Source: Apis mellifera
Lineage: Eukaryota > Arthropoda > Insecta > Hymenoptera > Apidae
Assembly (NCBI RefSeq): GCF_003254395.2
Contig: NC_037639.1
Coordinates: 1,302,001-1,366,000 of the forward strand
Length of the DNA: 64,000 bases
Direction: 5' to 3'
Shown: piece by piece, positions 1-13,969 of the stretch
Position numbering within the stretch: position 1 is the first letter of the stretch
Layout: each line of letters begins with the position of its first letter
Made by a program: the position numbers and the translations under genes
The notes under the pieces: generated by a model
Databases searched by the model: none
What the model saw: the letters and a program-made list of their open reading frames with translations, nothing else
Told to the model about the DNA's origin: nothing

Positions 1-3000
1 ATCTCAAAACAAGATTATATTTGAAAAACAAAGAATATAATGTTCAATAAATAAAGAAAAGATTTTGTAAAAATGAATAAAATAATAAAATGATTTTTAT
101 ATTCCAATGCGATATGTATCAAAGACGTTTAGAAACTTTTTTACAAATTTCTATTATCGATTAATTTAAGCATTGAATTAGGGCATAATAACAAAAAAAG
201 TAAATAAAACATTTTTTTGAACAAACAAAAAATAACAATAATATTATTTAAGTAAAATTATAATTTAATATTCTTAATTGAGAATTCTCATCCTATTTCA
301 TTTTATTATGTTTCAATATATGTACATGTATCTAAATACGCATCTATCTTAAAATAATATGATAATATCATAATAATTTCTTATAGATGCATATACATAT
401 TAATTTTCGATAATATTTAATATAATTACCTACAACTATATAAATTTCTATTTAACATATAATTGATTTAAATTTTTATTTATTATATAACAAATTTATA
501 GTTTTGATTAATAATATTGATATTTAAATTATTAGTTTAATATTTAATTGTTAATTAATATTAATTAATTTAATATTTAATTGTAATAACTAAAATATTT
601 TATAATTATTATATAAAGAGGTATATCTTACTGATTTTAAAAAATTTTAAATATGAGGAAAAATATTCTGGATAACATTTTAGATAAAAAAAAGAAAACG
701 AACAATTTATTTTTAAAAAGACAAAATAATTTATAAAATATCATAAATTATTAAATAAAAGCTATAATACATAAATAATACATATTATATTTTTGAATTA
801 AATATTAAAACTTTATTTATTTCATATTATTTATATTATTTATTTATTATTATCTATATAATATCTCCTTATTTATTTATAATTCAAGACAAGTCATGAA
901 ATTTTAAATATGTTTACTACTGTTTTACTCAATTTTTCTGTATATTTAATATTAAAAAAATTTGTTGTAATTTTATATACAATATAGAATTTTGATTTTT
1001 GTTTTTTATCAATTATAAAATTAATTATAAAATTATTAATTAAAAATCAATTAAAATTATTCTTTTATAAACTAAAAAATATTAAATAAAGAATTAATAA
1101 CTATAATAAAGTACTAATTAATAAGATTTCTTACATAATAAATTGCTATTTATATAATTTTTTATGACATATTAAAAATAAAAGTAAAAATTTTCAATGA
1201 TATGAATATAAATATAAATAAAAATGCATTAATTATTGTGCAAATGCAACAAACGATATAATCTATGATTCTTGTATATATATATAATTAGTAAATATTC
1301 GCAGTTTTTGAGAAATATTTGATTTAAATTGAATATGAAGATTTATATTTTCTTTAATATATTTATGAAATTCTTTCCTTTTTCATTTTATTTAAAAAGG
1401 AAATGATTTATTTGCAAATAAATTTACCAATTTATATTATTATATTAACATATACAAATGAAATAATAAATTATAAAAATATAATAAAATCTTTAATTGT
1501 AAATAATATTTTTATAAATAAAAATTCATCAATTAATATAAATATTGATTTGAAATAGAAAATATGTTTACATACTTAAATTTTTAATGATTTAAATAAT
1601 TATTAATAAAATAAATATATAATGATTAAATATATATTATAGATAAATTTACGATTATATTATATATTATATATATATATATATTTATATATAATTAAAT
1701 ATTTGTTATTAAAATTTATTTTATATATAAAGTAATGTTTGTTTTATGTACAATCTTATTAATAATAATTAAATAATATTTTCAATTTTCATAAATTATT
1801 ATTAAAGCAATGTTAACAAGTTATTTTTAAGTTTTTAATTATATAAAATTCTGAATAAGCACATAAAATTTTGAATAAATATTATTCGAAATATAATTAT
1901 ACTATTTATATAATTATAATACAATTCGAAGTAAGATTAGAAGGAAATTTTATAGCACTTTTACATTTAATTAATTATATTATTATTAAATATATAATTT
2001 TTATAATAAAATATTTCTAATTTTTAATGATTTACTAACTATATTTAATTTTTATATGTGATTTATTGTTAGAAATTGATTCATTATGCTGAAGATTCTA
2101 ACTGTGAAATATATCAAGCCTTCAAGAAAAAAATTCCATATACTTGTTCACAAATATTAAGATATTATGTGACTTTAATATAAATTAGCATAACAAATAT
2201 AATACAAATTAAAACTTTAATACATATTATTATTATACCTATTAATTATTATAGACAAGTGTTATATTTCAATTCTTTATAAATATTTATAACTTTTCGT
2301 TAACATAATATTTTATAATATAATATAATAATATAATATAAATAACGAATAGATTTAAATTATTTGCATAATGTAATAATTATATAATATATAATATAAT
2401 AATATAATAATTCAGAAAATAAAAATATATACATTTATAATAATTGATATCAAAATATTAATGAATAATATCGTTATTTTTTTAAAAAAAAAATTAGACT
2501 ACTAGCGACCCAGGTTCGTTTATTATTTAATTATATATATATAATATAACGATTTAATGTTTGTTTTTAAAATTTGTACATAAAATTTAAATTAAAATTC
2601 AATAAATTAAATCAAAAATCAGATAATTAAATATACTAAAACATTATATTTTATTGTATTTAAAGTAAATACCAAATCACTGCCATTCTTTATATTACAC
2701 CATTTCTCTATGTTTCAATATTATTTATATTCTTCATAAAGATAGAAAATAAGATGTTTCCATTTTAATTATATATTTAATGTAGTATAAAATTATTTTA
2801 ATACTTTTTGCTTTGTTCATTACTTTGTATAGGTATACTTTCTCACTGTCAACATTTGAATTAAGATGGATGAGACAGAAGATAAATGATATTATTATAA
2901 CGTTGAGAATTTTACAAACAATTCTTCTAATATTCTGAATAAATATCAAGAATTATATAGAATATATATTTAAATGAAAAAGGTGTAGATATTACAAATA

Positions 3001-4216
3001 AATGATCATATTAAATCAAATACTTTTTAACACATTTTTCATTTAAAAAATAAAAAAAAAATGTTAATTTGTTTCGTAATATTTATTATAACATATTTAT
3101 TATACATAAAAAACAAAAAATGCATAAAATGATACTCATCTGTTCGCACGTTATAACTAGTGAGAATTTGAAAGAATATGATTTTTTAATCGATTCGATA
3201 ATAAAGGCAGTATTCATGTATTCATTTTATGTTTGCTAAAAATCTATCTCTTATACATTTATATGTTCACTTTTTTTAATATTAATCTTTTTAAATTCTC
3301 TTTATATGAATCTAATTTTTTTTTAATTTTTCTAATTAATTTCTAATTAATTTCTAAATTTGGAATTTTTTAAATTATATAAAATGATGAAAATAATTTT
3401 ATATAATTTAATTTCAGTAAATAACTGATTCGCTTTTAATGTGATAATTTGTATGATAATTTGTACATTTGTATGCATGTATATATATCAAAAATGCAAA
3501 ATGCAAAAAAAAAATATTGTTTTCGATTATTATCTGCTGATTCAAAAATAATAAAATGATGAAATCAATCAAAAAAATTACATCGTGTGAATTAGCCATT
3601 ATCCTCTATCCATATTTAAATTTAAAATTAATCGGAAAATTTATCTAAATTTTTCATAATTTTTAATAAAAATAAAAATTTCTTTGAAAAATATATCTTA
3701 TATATTTATTTTATAATTTTGTAATTACGGTACGTAAGAAGTATGAAGGTACGTAAGAATATATGAAAAGAAATTAATAATTCTCACATTGAATTTGAAT
3801 GCTCGTTGTATGATATTATAAGAAATATTTTATTATAATTGCAAAATCAACATATTGTAAAAAATTCATCTCCATTTGTTAAAAAAGAAAATTGATATAA
3901 AAAAATTTAATATATATATATATATATAATATTATTCGATTTGAGACCAAATATTCAAAATAGTAAATTACTAAACATAAATTTTTTTTATTTTTTTGTT
4001 GTTTTTTTTTTTATAAATTATAATTATGAACTCTAGTTCATAAATAAAAAAAAAAATCTCTTTATCTTTCTCTATCTCTCTAGTATTTGAGATACTAAAA
4101 TAAAATTAAGTATAGTATACTTTTAATCATATTTTATTATTTAATTATTTAATAAATGAATAAATTTTTTCTTTATTTATTAAATAAATAAATATAATCC
4201 AAATTATACAATAATA

Positions 4217-4287
4217 TATTATTATATTATTATATTATTATATTATTATATTATTATATTATTATATTATTATATTATTATATTATA
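4217..4287. repeat. 8-bp tandem repeat (ATTATTAT)n
   Basis: The octamer ATTATTAT is repeated head to tail about eight times with almost no deviation. Such regularity in otherwise irregular AT-rich DNA points to recent slippage expansion and a likely length polymorphism. Confidence 0.85.
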
Positions 4288-6190
4288 TAATATTATTTTA
4301 AATACAATCTCATATATATTAATTGATAAAAATTTCATTTTAAAAAAAATGAAAATCATTAGTTAATTTAAGAAATATTTTAGTTTGAATTTTATAAAAT
4401 TTATCATATGAAATTTCATGAAAAATAAATTATATTTTTCTTTATTTTAAATATGTTTTTTTTATTATGAATTTTTTAGTTAATTATAATTTTCTTTTTC
4501 AGTATATATTTTTTTATTTTTAAGTTTTAAAATTTAAATTAAAATATTCTTAAAGTTTTTAACTAATTTTTAAATATTCTTGTAGTTTTTAAACTATGAT
4601 CTTTAATCTCTGTAGATATTCTTTGTAGAAATCTCTCATAAATGAATTCATAAATAAATATTTGAAAGAAAGTACATGATATTTGTTGTTTTTTTTATTT
4701 ATTTCTACTTTTTAAAATCTTTATTTTTTGGAGATATGCACGAACGAATGCTTTAAATATAATATTATTATATGCATATTTGATATATACAAAAAATTGA
4801 ATTTAAATTTTGAATCTGTGAAGATAAATGATATTTAAAAACAATCCCTGATTAACAAAAGAAGAGCTATTATAAATTAATAAATAAAGTTTTTTGTTAT
4901 AAATAACTTTAAATTTTTTAAAGAATCATAATATTAATGTATTAAAAAATATTTGATTTCATTTAAAGAAATAAAATTATTTTTCATATGCATTGTATAT
5001 CTATAAAAAAATCTATCTATAAAAAAAATAACATTATAATTTTATGTTTTTTATTATCATGAAAATTTAAATATTTTTTTATAATTTTTAAATATTTTTA
5101 TAAATTATTACTTGAAGTAATTATTATTAATTATCTATAATATTGAATATTAATATATTCAGAAATATATAATTATGTAGCTTTAAATTAATTTTTGATA
5201 TTTAAAATTAAAGTTATTTATTTATTTTCATTTAAATTTCAATTTTTTACATATATAAAGATTTTGGATAAATATGTGATAAGTGATGGAAATTAAGTTG
5301 AATACAAAGAAAAGAAATTTTTATAAAAAAATATATACTGTAAATATTATATATAATATATGTATTAATGTAATATATAATTATGTATTAATGCAATGTA
5401 TTAAAAATATGTTTCAATATGTTTATGTATAAATATGCATATGATGTATATGTCATAAAAACAAAATGGTTACAAAACGTTTTCAAAAATTAAAAAAAAA
5501 AGAAGATATTTTTATTATCAATCTAACAATATGTAAATAAACATATTTAATAATCATTCTACTATTATCTATATTTAGAAGATTTAATTTCTATAAAAAC
5601 TTTAAAACATCTTTCATTCATTTTCTCAATTATTTCTATAATAAATGTTTACTACTTTTGGAATCGTTTTAAAATTCTCTTTATAATTCTTTTTTAAATA
5701 TCTTATATATAATAAATATCTAATATTCTTAAATATATTGCTATAAATTAATAAAATTCTATAAATATATGCTCAAATATATTGCTATAAATTAATCATA
5801 TTAATCAAAATATAAGAGAAAAATATGCATTCAGTTTCAAAGAAAATATCGATATTTTAAAAGAACATAAATAAAAAATTTTGAAAAAAACGAAAATATA
5901 ATATGATATCATTAAAATTATGTTTAAAATAATTGTATTTTATATTTATCATTATAATTAAAAAAGCATAATGATTACAATATAAGTTTACAATATAACC
6001 AATACTAGTTTTTATTTTTTCCGTCAAATATTAACATTTTTTACATATTACTTTTTCTCTATTATTTATAATAGAGAATAATTTTTTATATATGTCATTA
6101 TTTTCCAATTAAGAATTTTTTTATCATATTTTACATTTATTTTTGTAATATTAAATTTTTTTTAAATAATTATATGAAATTGCTACTAAA

Positions 6191-6212
6191 ATAAATAAAT
6201 AAATAAATAAAA
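6191..6212. repeat. (AAAT)n microsatellite
   Basis: About five consecutive AAAT/ATAA units form a short tetranucleotide tract. Confidence 0.8.
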
Positions 6213-6559
6213 TTTAATATATTTGGATTTAATCAATTATTAAAATCTATATAAATCTATATAAATTTATAAGATCTATATAAATGCTATATATAGTGAT
6301 GAATATATTATATTATATTCAATTATATTTATATTCATATATATCTTATTAATAACGAATATATATTTCATATTTAATATAATTTGTTATTAACTGCATT
6401 AATTGAAGTACGGAAAAGGAAATATTTATTGAACATTACAGAACATCGGCATAAATAAATAAAGATAAACTATTATAAATAAAATTTATTCTTATGAGCA
6501 CAGCATAATTTTCTGGTTTCACAATCGTAGAATTATAAAAAATAATAATCATTATTACG

Positions 6560-6730
6560 GTATCACGCACCTTCTACGAAGTCTCGCTCACTTGCACCTT
6601 CTCTTTTATCGTTTCGAGTTTATTCTATTGTTAGAGCGTACTTTGAGGTAAGTGTACCAGAACGTCGGTTCTCCTCTTCGTTAGTCACTTGAAAGAACAA
6701 TAGAGCTTCACAGTACAGAAGTAAAAGTAA
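6560..6730 (+). promoter_or_regulatory. GC-richer island with consensus 5' splice site
   Basis: About 170 bp of mixed-sequence DNA with several CG dinucleotides sits in AT desert. On the plus strand it contains CTTTGAG|GTAAGTGT, a near-perfect metazoan splice donor with the intron starting at 6648. No long open frame precedes the donor, so a non-coding first exon or 5' UTR exon would fit better than an internal coding exon. A TATAAAA string lies upstream at 6534-6540, but such strings are common by chance here. The minus strand also holds weaker donor-like strings, so orientation is not secure. A conserved enhancer is an alternative. Confidence 0.3.
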
Positions 6731-6739
6731 TGATGTCGA

Positions 6740-9700
6740 GAACATATATGAGAATATAAATAGTAAGAATGCCCAAATAGTTATATAAATAGTTGAAATT
6801 TAAATATATTTAATTTTTTGTATAAAATTAAATATATTATATTAAAATTAATCTAAAATTATTATTTATCAATTATATTCAATTTTTGTATACAATATTC
6901 GATATACAATATTAAATAAAATTAATTGTATATAGAATTAATCATAGAGATTGTATATATGTAAACATTAAAACATATTTGTAAATAAATCATATTATTA
7001 AAACTAGTAACAATTTTGTTTTATAGTATATTTTTTTTAAGTATATATACGTGATTATTTTTCTATATATAAATATCAGAAATATAAAAAATTTTAGACA
7101 AAAGTTATTGAGCATATATTGTGATGATAAATCAATATTTATCATCAAAAATATTTTGAGAGAATCTTGAAATGTCTTGTGTCATATTTAAATTTTTAAA
7201 TGAGAACTTATATTTGTATTACATGTAGCTTATTGTAATATTTTAAAAACATTATTTATCTATTTTTCTTAAGCCATTGCTGAATTATTAACTTTAGAAG
7301 GGTTTACGTGCTGCTCGTATTAATTTTGTTAGATTGAATATAGCGATCTATTATGATCGAGATTGACAGATTTTTGGTCATGTAATTTCTTTTTGTATAT
7401 AAAACAATTTTGCATTTGAAAATACAATTATATCTAATGCATATGGAAAAATAACTTAAAATGTTATAAAAGATAATTTTAAATTTCTCCAAAGAGTAGA
7501 TTATAAAAATAGTAGAGTATAAAAATAGATTAAAAAAATATATTTAATAATAAAAAATTCACATGAAGGAAATATATAGTCTCTTTTTTCGTTTTCATAT
7601 TCATACAATACATCACAACAAAAATTGGTTGTTTTTAAAATTATCATAATGTATAAAATCTTGAAGAAATTTCCTTGTTGTACAACGCTAATGCAAGATA
7701 TAAACTTTTAAAGTTAATAACTCAATAATAGCTTAAAAAAAATACATGCATAAGTAATGTTTTAAAAATATCTCAGTATAAGCTATAAAGATATGTAATA
7801 AAAAATGATATATTAAAAAATTAAATGTGACAGAATTATTTACAAAAATAATTCAAAATTAATTCTAGATTATTTATCATAATATGCTTCTACCATACAA
7901 TTTTTATTTGAAATATTTTTTCGTATTATACAAATAATATTTCGCGTGTATATTTAAAATATACTATATGAAATATTACAAATATATAAACTAATAGATT
8001 ATATATGAAATAATTTTTTATTAAGAATATTACTTTGAAAAGATGAAATCAATCTTTTAAGTTTTAGTATTATTTTTGTTTTTTTAAGTATAACATTAAA
8101 AATATAACATTTTAATGATAAAATGAAATTTTTAATTATAAAATATTTAGTTTTTAATATTTAATTTTAATAATTATTATATATATTCGCTATAGAAAAT
8201 ATTTTCAAACAAAACTGTATACGGAAAAAATGATAAAAATTTAAGGATTGATATTATGCACTCAAAAAGACTTCGTTTAAAAATAAATTATTATATACAT
8301 TATGTTCTACAGATAAGTTTTTATTAAAATTTTTTAAAATAGATGAATTGCCTTGTAAAATATAAAAATTTCTTGTGATTTTGTGATTAATTATATATAG
8401 AATATCTAGAAGATGTTTAATTTCAATTTATATGTATAAATTATTCAAATATAAATATAAATTTTAATAAATACTTTATTAAAAGAAATGATTCGAACAA
8501 TATTTTTTTCTATAAACAAATATATTGAATTCATATGATAAACAATATATTTGATAGAAAAAATAACATAAATCAAAAATTTTATATCAACAATTTAAAT
8601 TTTAAGTTATGTCATTTTTTTCAATAATATCTCTTGGAATGGAATTATATAATATCTTGATCTTATATAAAATCTTGATTAATACAGTCCATTATTTTTT
8701 GAAAAAAAAAAGAAAATATTAAATATTTAAATTAAAAAATAATTATTTTAGAAGATATTTTAATTTTGTTATTATAAAGTTTATAATTTAATATTATGAA
8801 TCTATTATTTATTATTTATCTGTATATTTTATTTTTATCATATATTTTAAATTCTTAGTTTTTTTATTTTCTTTTTTTTACAAAATAAAGAAAATAACAA
8901 AACATTAATTATAATTAAGAAATTAAACATTCAATGTTCAAAAACTATTATTTTAATTAATTGTATTCGACCATAATTTATTCTATTCATTGTTGTTGAA
9001 CATTGAATATGAAAATTTTTTACATAAATTTTTAGAAAAAAATTTTTCAAAATCAATATCATTTTATATTATTTTAGAATACTAAATACTATAGTAATTT
9101 ATATTACTATCATTTTATAATATTAAAATAAATATTTTTTAAACTAATGATATTGCAATAAAAAAAATTAATACTTTTTATGGGAAATAATATGTTATAT
9201 TATTTTATTTAATTGTGCATTAAAAATTATAATTCTATTTTAAAAAAACATATACTATCTTTTATGAAAAAAACCTTAAATAGACTTTGCATCTATCTAT
9301 CAAGAAAAAATAAATTGTATCAAATTATATGTTTCATTCAATTTAGATATTCTTTTATACAGAAAGTAATAATTCTTAAATGAATATGTTATGATCATAA
9401 TATTAGTTATAATCATAGTATTAGCATTATATTTTTTATTTTATGATGTTATTTGAATAAAATAAATGTTCAATTAATACACTATTCGAATATTGGAACT
9501 TTAAATTCTATTATAAAATAAAGCAATCAAGAAAATTCTATTATAAAATAAAGCAATCAATATACAAAATATTAATATATTCATGGAACATATTTGGAGA
9601 ATCGATTTTATAGATTGAAATAAATGTAAAAATTGATACAAAATTATCAGTTAAAATTTATATAAATGTATATATGTATACATTGTAATTATAAATTATA

Positions 9701-11470
9701 AATTATATGTAAATTATAAGCAATTAAAATTTGTGTTAGATGATATAAGATAAAAGAAAAATCCATTTCTATTATTGCTTATATACTTTACTTCATCTAA
9801 TGTGAATATGAATAAAAAAAATTGTTTAAATTAATAAATAAATCTTAATTGATATTTTTCAATATTTATATTTATTTATAATTATTTCTTCAATGATATC
9901 TCACAAATTATTTTCAATTATTATTCTGTACACGATGGATGAAAAATACAGTAAAGAATTGAAAATATAGAAAAGATTGTGGAAAATAATAATTATATAA
10001 TATTGAAGAGACTATATAAAAAAAAGTATAAAATATATTATTTTCATAAATTATAAGATTTTATTTTTAGCTATAGAAGTTATTAAATTTAAAAATAAAT
10101 TATTAGGTAAAATATTGGATAAATTAAAATATTAGATAAATATTGAAAAATTATGATATATTCGCTAAAAGATAGTTTAATATATGAAAACATATAAAAA
10201 TTGAATTATGATCATATAATTCATACAATTATGATATATAATCTAAAGAAATGAGAAAGTTGACAAAGTTGTAAAAGAAATTACAAATCAATCTTATTAT
10301 AATTTAAATATAGTTATTTAATCACAAAGAGATCAAGAAGATCTAAAAGAAATATTTAGAATTTTAATAAAATTTTTAAAGTTTACATAGGAACAATTCT
10401 TGGAAAAATTTATAAATATATCCATTATATCAGAAAAAATATTTATGAAACAAGTATTATTTTTTTTTTCAATGGAAAACTCCAAGTAATAAAATTAAAG
10501 TTAAAGTCAATCTTACATATCTTTTTTTCTGTTAAAAAAAAATTAAAAATTGTATTATTGTGATATTTGTAATTAGATTAAAATGTGAATTCAATTGAAC
10601 GAACATATCATTATATTTCACTTAAAATTTTACTAAAAATGTCAGTATGAAAAATAATTAGATGTATTAATAAAAATATTAAAGAAATGATTTGAACAAA
10701 ATTAATTCATATAATTAATTCATATATTAATTCATATAAGTATTAAAATTTTTGAAATGCATAAAAATTTTTATTTACATTAGTGTAATTTAATAATTAT
10801 GTTTACTCTGTATCATTATATAAATTAATGAAATTACTAATGATCTTCGATTCTGAAATTAGAAAATTTAAATTAAAAAATATATATCTGTTGTATATAT
10901 TTAGAATAATAATTCGATTGCTTTTGATACTGATGTGACAAAATGATTCTGTTAATTTTCCTAAATAAAATGACGACAAGTCATTTATTATTATTATTAT
11001 AGATTATCAAATATCTAAATGATCAAATAATAATCAAAGTTAAAAAAATGATAATTATTTAGAAATGTGCTTTCAATATTTATCGATTTCAATCTTTAAA
11101 ATATATTAAGATCATCATTCTAAACAATTTTTTTTTATAAATGTTATTATATTTCGGATTTAAGATATTTGCAAAAAACTTTTTTTAAATTTATAAACAT
11201 ATTCATTGTGAATTCTAACATAGACAATTATTTACTGATGATTTTTATATAATTCTATATAATTCTACATAATCTAAATAGTAAAAAAAAAAAACTAATA
11301 TCAAAAGAATATTTAAAATATATCCATTTTTACTGATATTTTTTAATTAATTTTTTATTTTAAAAATTCGAAGTTTAGAAAAAAATGTTAATTATCTTAC
11401 TATATCATATAATAAAAGAAACTTTTTTTTGTTAAGAAATTATTAAAAAAAATTACAAAATCATTTTTGT
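6740..11470. other. AT-rich desert without recognisable gene
   Basis: No coding, RNA or transposon signal was seen on either strand. The stretch contains a 30-bp tandem duplication near 9.5 kb and many short A/T repeats. A minus-strand frame of about 60 codons at 7304-7492 has the Ile/Tyr/Asn/Lys-rich composition of translated AT DNA and was not called. Confidence 0.7.
9503..9560. repeat. 30-bp exact tandem duplication
   Basis: A 28-bp segment containing the unusual string AAAGCAATCAA occurs twice with a 30-bp period and no mismatch. Exact identity of mixed sequence suggests a recent duplication rather than chance low complexity. Confidence 0.85.
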
Positions 11471-11479
11471 TTTCAATGG

Positions 11480-11645
11480 CAAAACACATTAGTCATCATC
11501 GCTTAACATATGGAAATTGCAGAAAGACGAAATATCATTGAGCACCACTGTTACTAAACTGTCGCGTCTTTACCAAACTGTTTCGCTTCAACAGAATGTT
11601 TCGTTTAACTCGAATGTGCTCAAATAACTTTCACGAAGGAATTAA
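11480..11645. other. Small GC-richer island, function unknown
   Basis: About 160 bp richer in G, C and CG dinucleotides than its surroundings, including the related strings AACTGTTTCGCTTCAACAGA and GAATGTTTCGTTTAACTC. I see no open frame, splice signal or RNA fold that I can support. It may be a conserved regulatory element or an old element fragment. Confidence 0.3.
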
Positions 11646-11649
11646 GTTA

Positions 11650-13260
11650 TTAAAAAAATTTTATTATACTATTATTAACAAAAATTCTTTGATTTAAGAG
11701 AAACATTGTATAGTACAAATAATTTCTTTCTATCTTGATTATTAGAAAAAGACTATGGAAAAGAGGTAAGATCAACTACATTTTTTTAAATGGAATTATA
11801 TAATATTGAATTAATTAATTTATCTAAATATTTCTGATATTTTTACTTATATTAAAAAACCATTGATTTAGAATATTTCAATTTTAAGTATTGTAGTTTT
11901 ATACTATTAATAATATTGAGGATTGAAAAGATGATAATTTTTTATTATAAAATTTTGAATGAAATTTTATACTTTTATTAATCCATATATTTTTATATTT
12001 CATAAAAAAAATCTTAAAATTAATTCTAATTTTATTAATTAATTCTAATTTAAAAGTTTTAATTTACATTTCTATAATATATGAAAACATATTTCTATAC
12101 ATATATTATTAAAATTTCAAAAATATAAATAATATTATAATATAACAATTTTTATGTGTAATAATATATAAACTATATTTATAATAATTAGTATTTATAA
12201 TATCAAATTATTATTAAAATTATTAATTTAATTTAGGACTATATTTTAATACTATGAATAAATATATATCAAATAAAAAATCAATTATTATAGGATGAAA
12301 GAATAACATTTTTTTTTTCTTTTAGAGACTGCATCTTATAAAATTACAGATAAAAATTATACAAATTATATTATCAAAATTATTTCATTAATTTTTAGTA
12401 ATAAATTTTCATAGTGACAACAAAAAATGTGTTAATTATTATAGTAAATACTATCGAAAAGATTAATATTTACAAACTACATATTTAGATTTTAAATATT
12501 ATATCTATTTTTCGCGATTTAAATTATTATAATTGATTTTCTATTTTATAACTATTATAAATTAATATAAATTAATTTCATGATTTTATTTTTTATTTTT
12601 TATTTTTTATAAATATCTTTTTTGAAGTGTAAATTATTGCAAAACAATTTAATAAAAAGAATTAATATTGAAGTTTCGGAAATACTTATGGTATTTATAT
12701 TTATGTGAATACAAGAGTTATAATTGTCTTTATAATTATTTTATTTCCAATGAAAATAATAGAAATTGAATTATGAAAGTGTAATTAACTAACAAGTAAT
12801 TATCTTAATCTTAAAATAAATATTTAAGTAATAAGTTGCTTAAATTAATAAGATAATTTGATAAAGATCATATTTGTATTCGTAATTTTAAGTGTAAATA
12901 TATGTATAATGTATTAAATTGAAATTGAATTAAATATATAATAAAATATATCTAATATTTAATTTAAAATGATAGATGATTCATATTTTAATTAATATTT
13001 GTTTATACTATAAATAGATACATTAAATTTTACAAAATAACTTAAAATGAATAATTACTAAAAAATTATGATTTCTTATTATTTCGAAACATAATTGTAT
13101 AATTAGAATATAATAATAATTGTATATAGAATATTTTTTTTCGTTAATTTCAATTTAATTTCAAAGAATTATAGAATTATTATTAAATATATGTATATTT
13201 ACGTAGCGTATTCGATTATAAATAAAGAAATTTTTCATTTGTTTAATGTTTTTCTATTTC
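11650..13260. other. AT-rich desert without recognisable gene
   Basis: Low-complexity A/T sequence with no supported feature on either strand. Confidence 0.7.
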
Positions 13261-13331
13261 ATCAGCAGAATTTAATCTTGATGCGAAAATAATGGAAAAA
13301 AACGGGATATAACGTTAAGATAACTAAAATT

Positions 13332-13502
13332 ATGAGTAAGGAGATAGAGGAAACAAGTCTCGAAGAGGAGAAAGAACAGAAAAAGAAGACATTGGGAAAA
13401 AGGGAAAACAATCGAAAAGTCTGGAGGGTTGTGCCGACCGACTGGAAGTTTAACGAACTCGAACAAAGAGAAAGAGGCTTCAGAACGAAGGAAGAGGATT
13501 GA
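13332..13502 (+). CDS. Candidate small ORF, 56 residues, highly charged
   Basis: The frame starts at an ATG with A at -3 and ends at TGA. It encodes 56 residues dominated by Glu, Lys and Arg: the N-terminal third is an E/K-rich, probably helical stretch (MSKEIEETSLEEEKEQKKK). The second half holds a less biased segment with VWRVVPTDWKF, then ends RTKEED. No signal peptide or membrane segment is visible. The amino-acid composition differs from translated AT desert, but a purine-rich tract would give Glu/Lys/Arg codons by itself, so coding status is unproven. A second small ORF follows 147 bp downstream on the same strand. I do not recognise a family. It could instead be part of a longer spliced exon, or antisense to whatever the minus-strand open frame represents. 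Confidence 0.2.
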   Translation: MSKEIEETSLEEEKEQKKKTLGKRENNRKVWRVVPTDWKFNELEQRERGFRTKEED

Positions 13503-13649
13503 CGAATAGGGTGCTACCTCTGGATCTAGTACCGGGGTGGAGTAAAATACACGTACATTCTCTTCACCATCAGGCAATGGCAACCCCCGTGTATTACTAG
13601 CAAGCCATCCCCATAACACTACCCCTTGGTGCTGTATCGATCCATCGCC

Positions 13650-13817
13650 ATGTCGGATTCAAGCCCCTCTAACGTGCTAGAAACTTCGGCACGTCGTGTG
13701 GCGGCCACCCTTGAACAAAGAAATCGCATAGACGAATTTTCAGCTATTTTTCGCTTTGTTTCCTTACATCCACCTTCTCTTCCCAATCTTCCGCTTTTGT
13801 TTAAAGAACTATTGTAA
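13650..13817 (+). CDS. Candidate small ORF or first coding exon, 55 residues
   Basis: The ATG has a favourable context (GCC before the ATG). The frame encodes 55 residues beginning MSDSSPSNVLETSARRVAAT, with a Ser-rich start, an Arg/Glu-containing middle (TLEQRNRIDEF) and a Pro/Leu-rich end. A GTAAGC splice-donor-like hexamer begins at 13814 and overlaps the TAA stop, so the frame could be the first coding exon of a spliced transcript, 164 nt long and ending in phase 2. No domain, signal peptide or membrane segment is recognisable. Both strands are open here because the local base composition is GC-richer, so openness alone is weak evidence. No family is recognised. Confidence 0.22.
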   Translation: MSDSSPSNVLETSARRVAATLEQRNRIDEFSAIFRFVSLHPPSLPNLPLLFKELL

Positions 13818-13969
13818 GCCAAAGATATCACGTTTGTCTTTTCATAATACGGTGGTTGAGCATCTCTGCATTTTCCCCTCCTCTTACGTATCTGACAACA
13901 AGTAAAAAGTGATGAATCATGCTCTTCAAACTAACAATGGATATCAAACTTTGCCGACTTGTTGAGTTC

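Larger units (their letters stand above)
1..6540. other. AT-rich desert without recognisable gene
   Basis: I read this stretch on both strands and found no coding, RNA or transposon signal. It is made of A/T homopolymers, TA-rich tracts and short A/T tandem repeats. The longest open frames (about 60-70 codons near 2.7-2.9 kb and 3.4-3.6 kb, minus strand) are rich in Ile, Tyr, Asn, Lys and Phe. That is the composition expected when random AT-rich DNA is translated, so I do not call them genes. Consistent with intergenic or intronic sequence. Confidence 0.7.
13265..13960. other. 700-bp GC-richer island
   Basis: This is the longest of the isolated islands outside the 35.5-39.9 kb block. It begins abruptly after AT desert near 13265 and fades near 13960. 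The plus strand is purine-rich from about 13330 to 13500. It contains two small plus-strand ORFs (13332-13502 and 13650-13817). On the minus strand a frame stays open across 13619-13272 (115 codons) but has no upstream ATG. An exon cluster, a promoter or a conserved non-coding region would each fit. I do not recognise the sequence. Confidence 0.55.
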
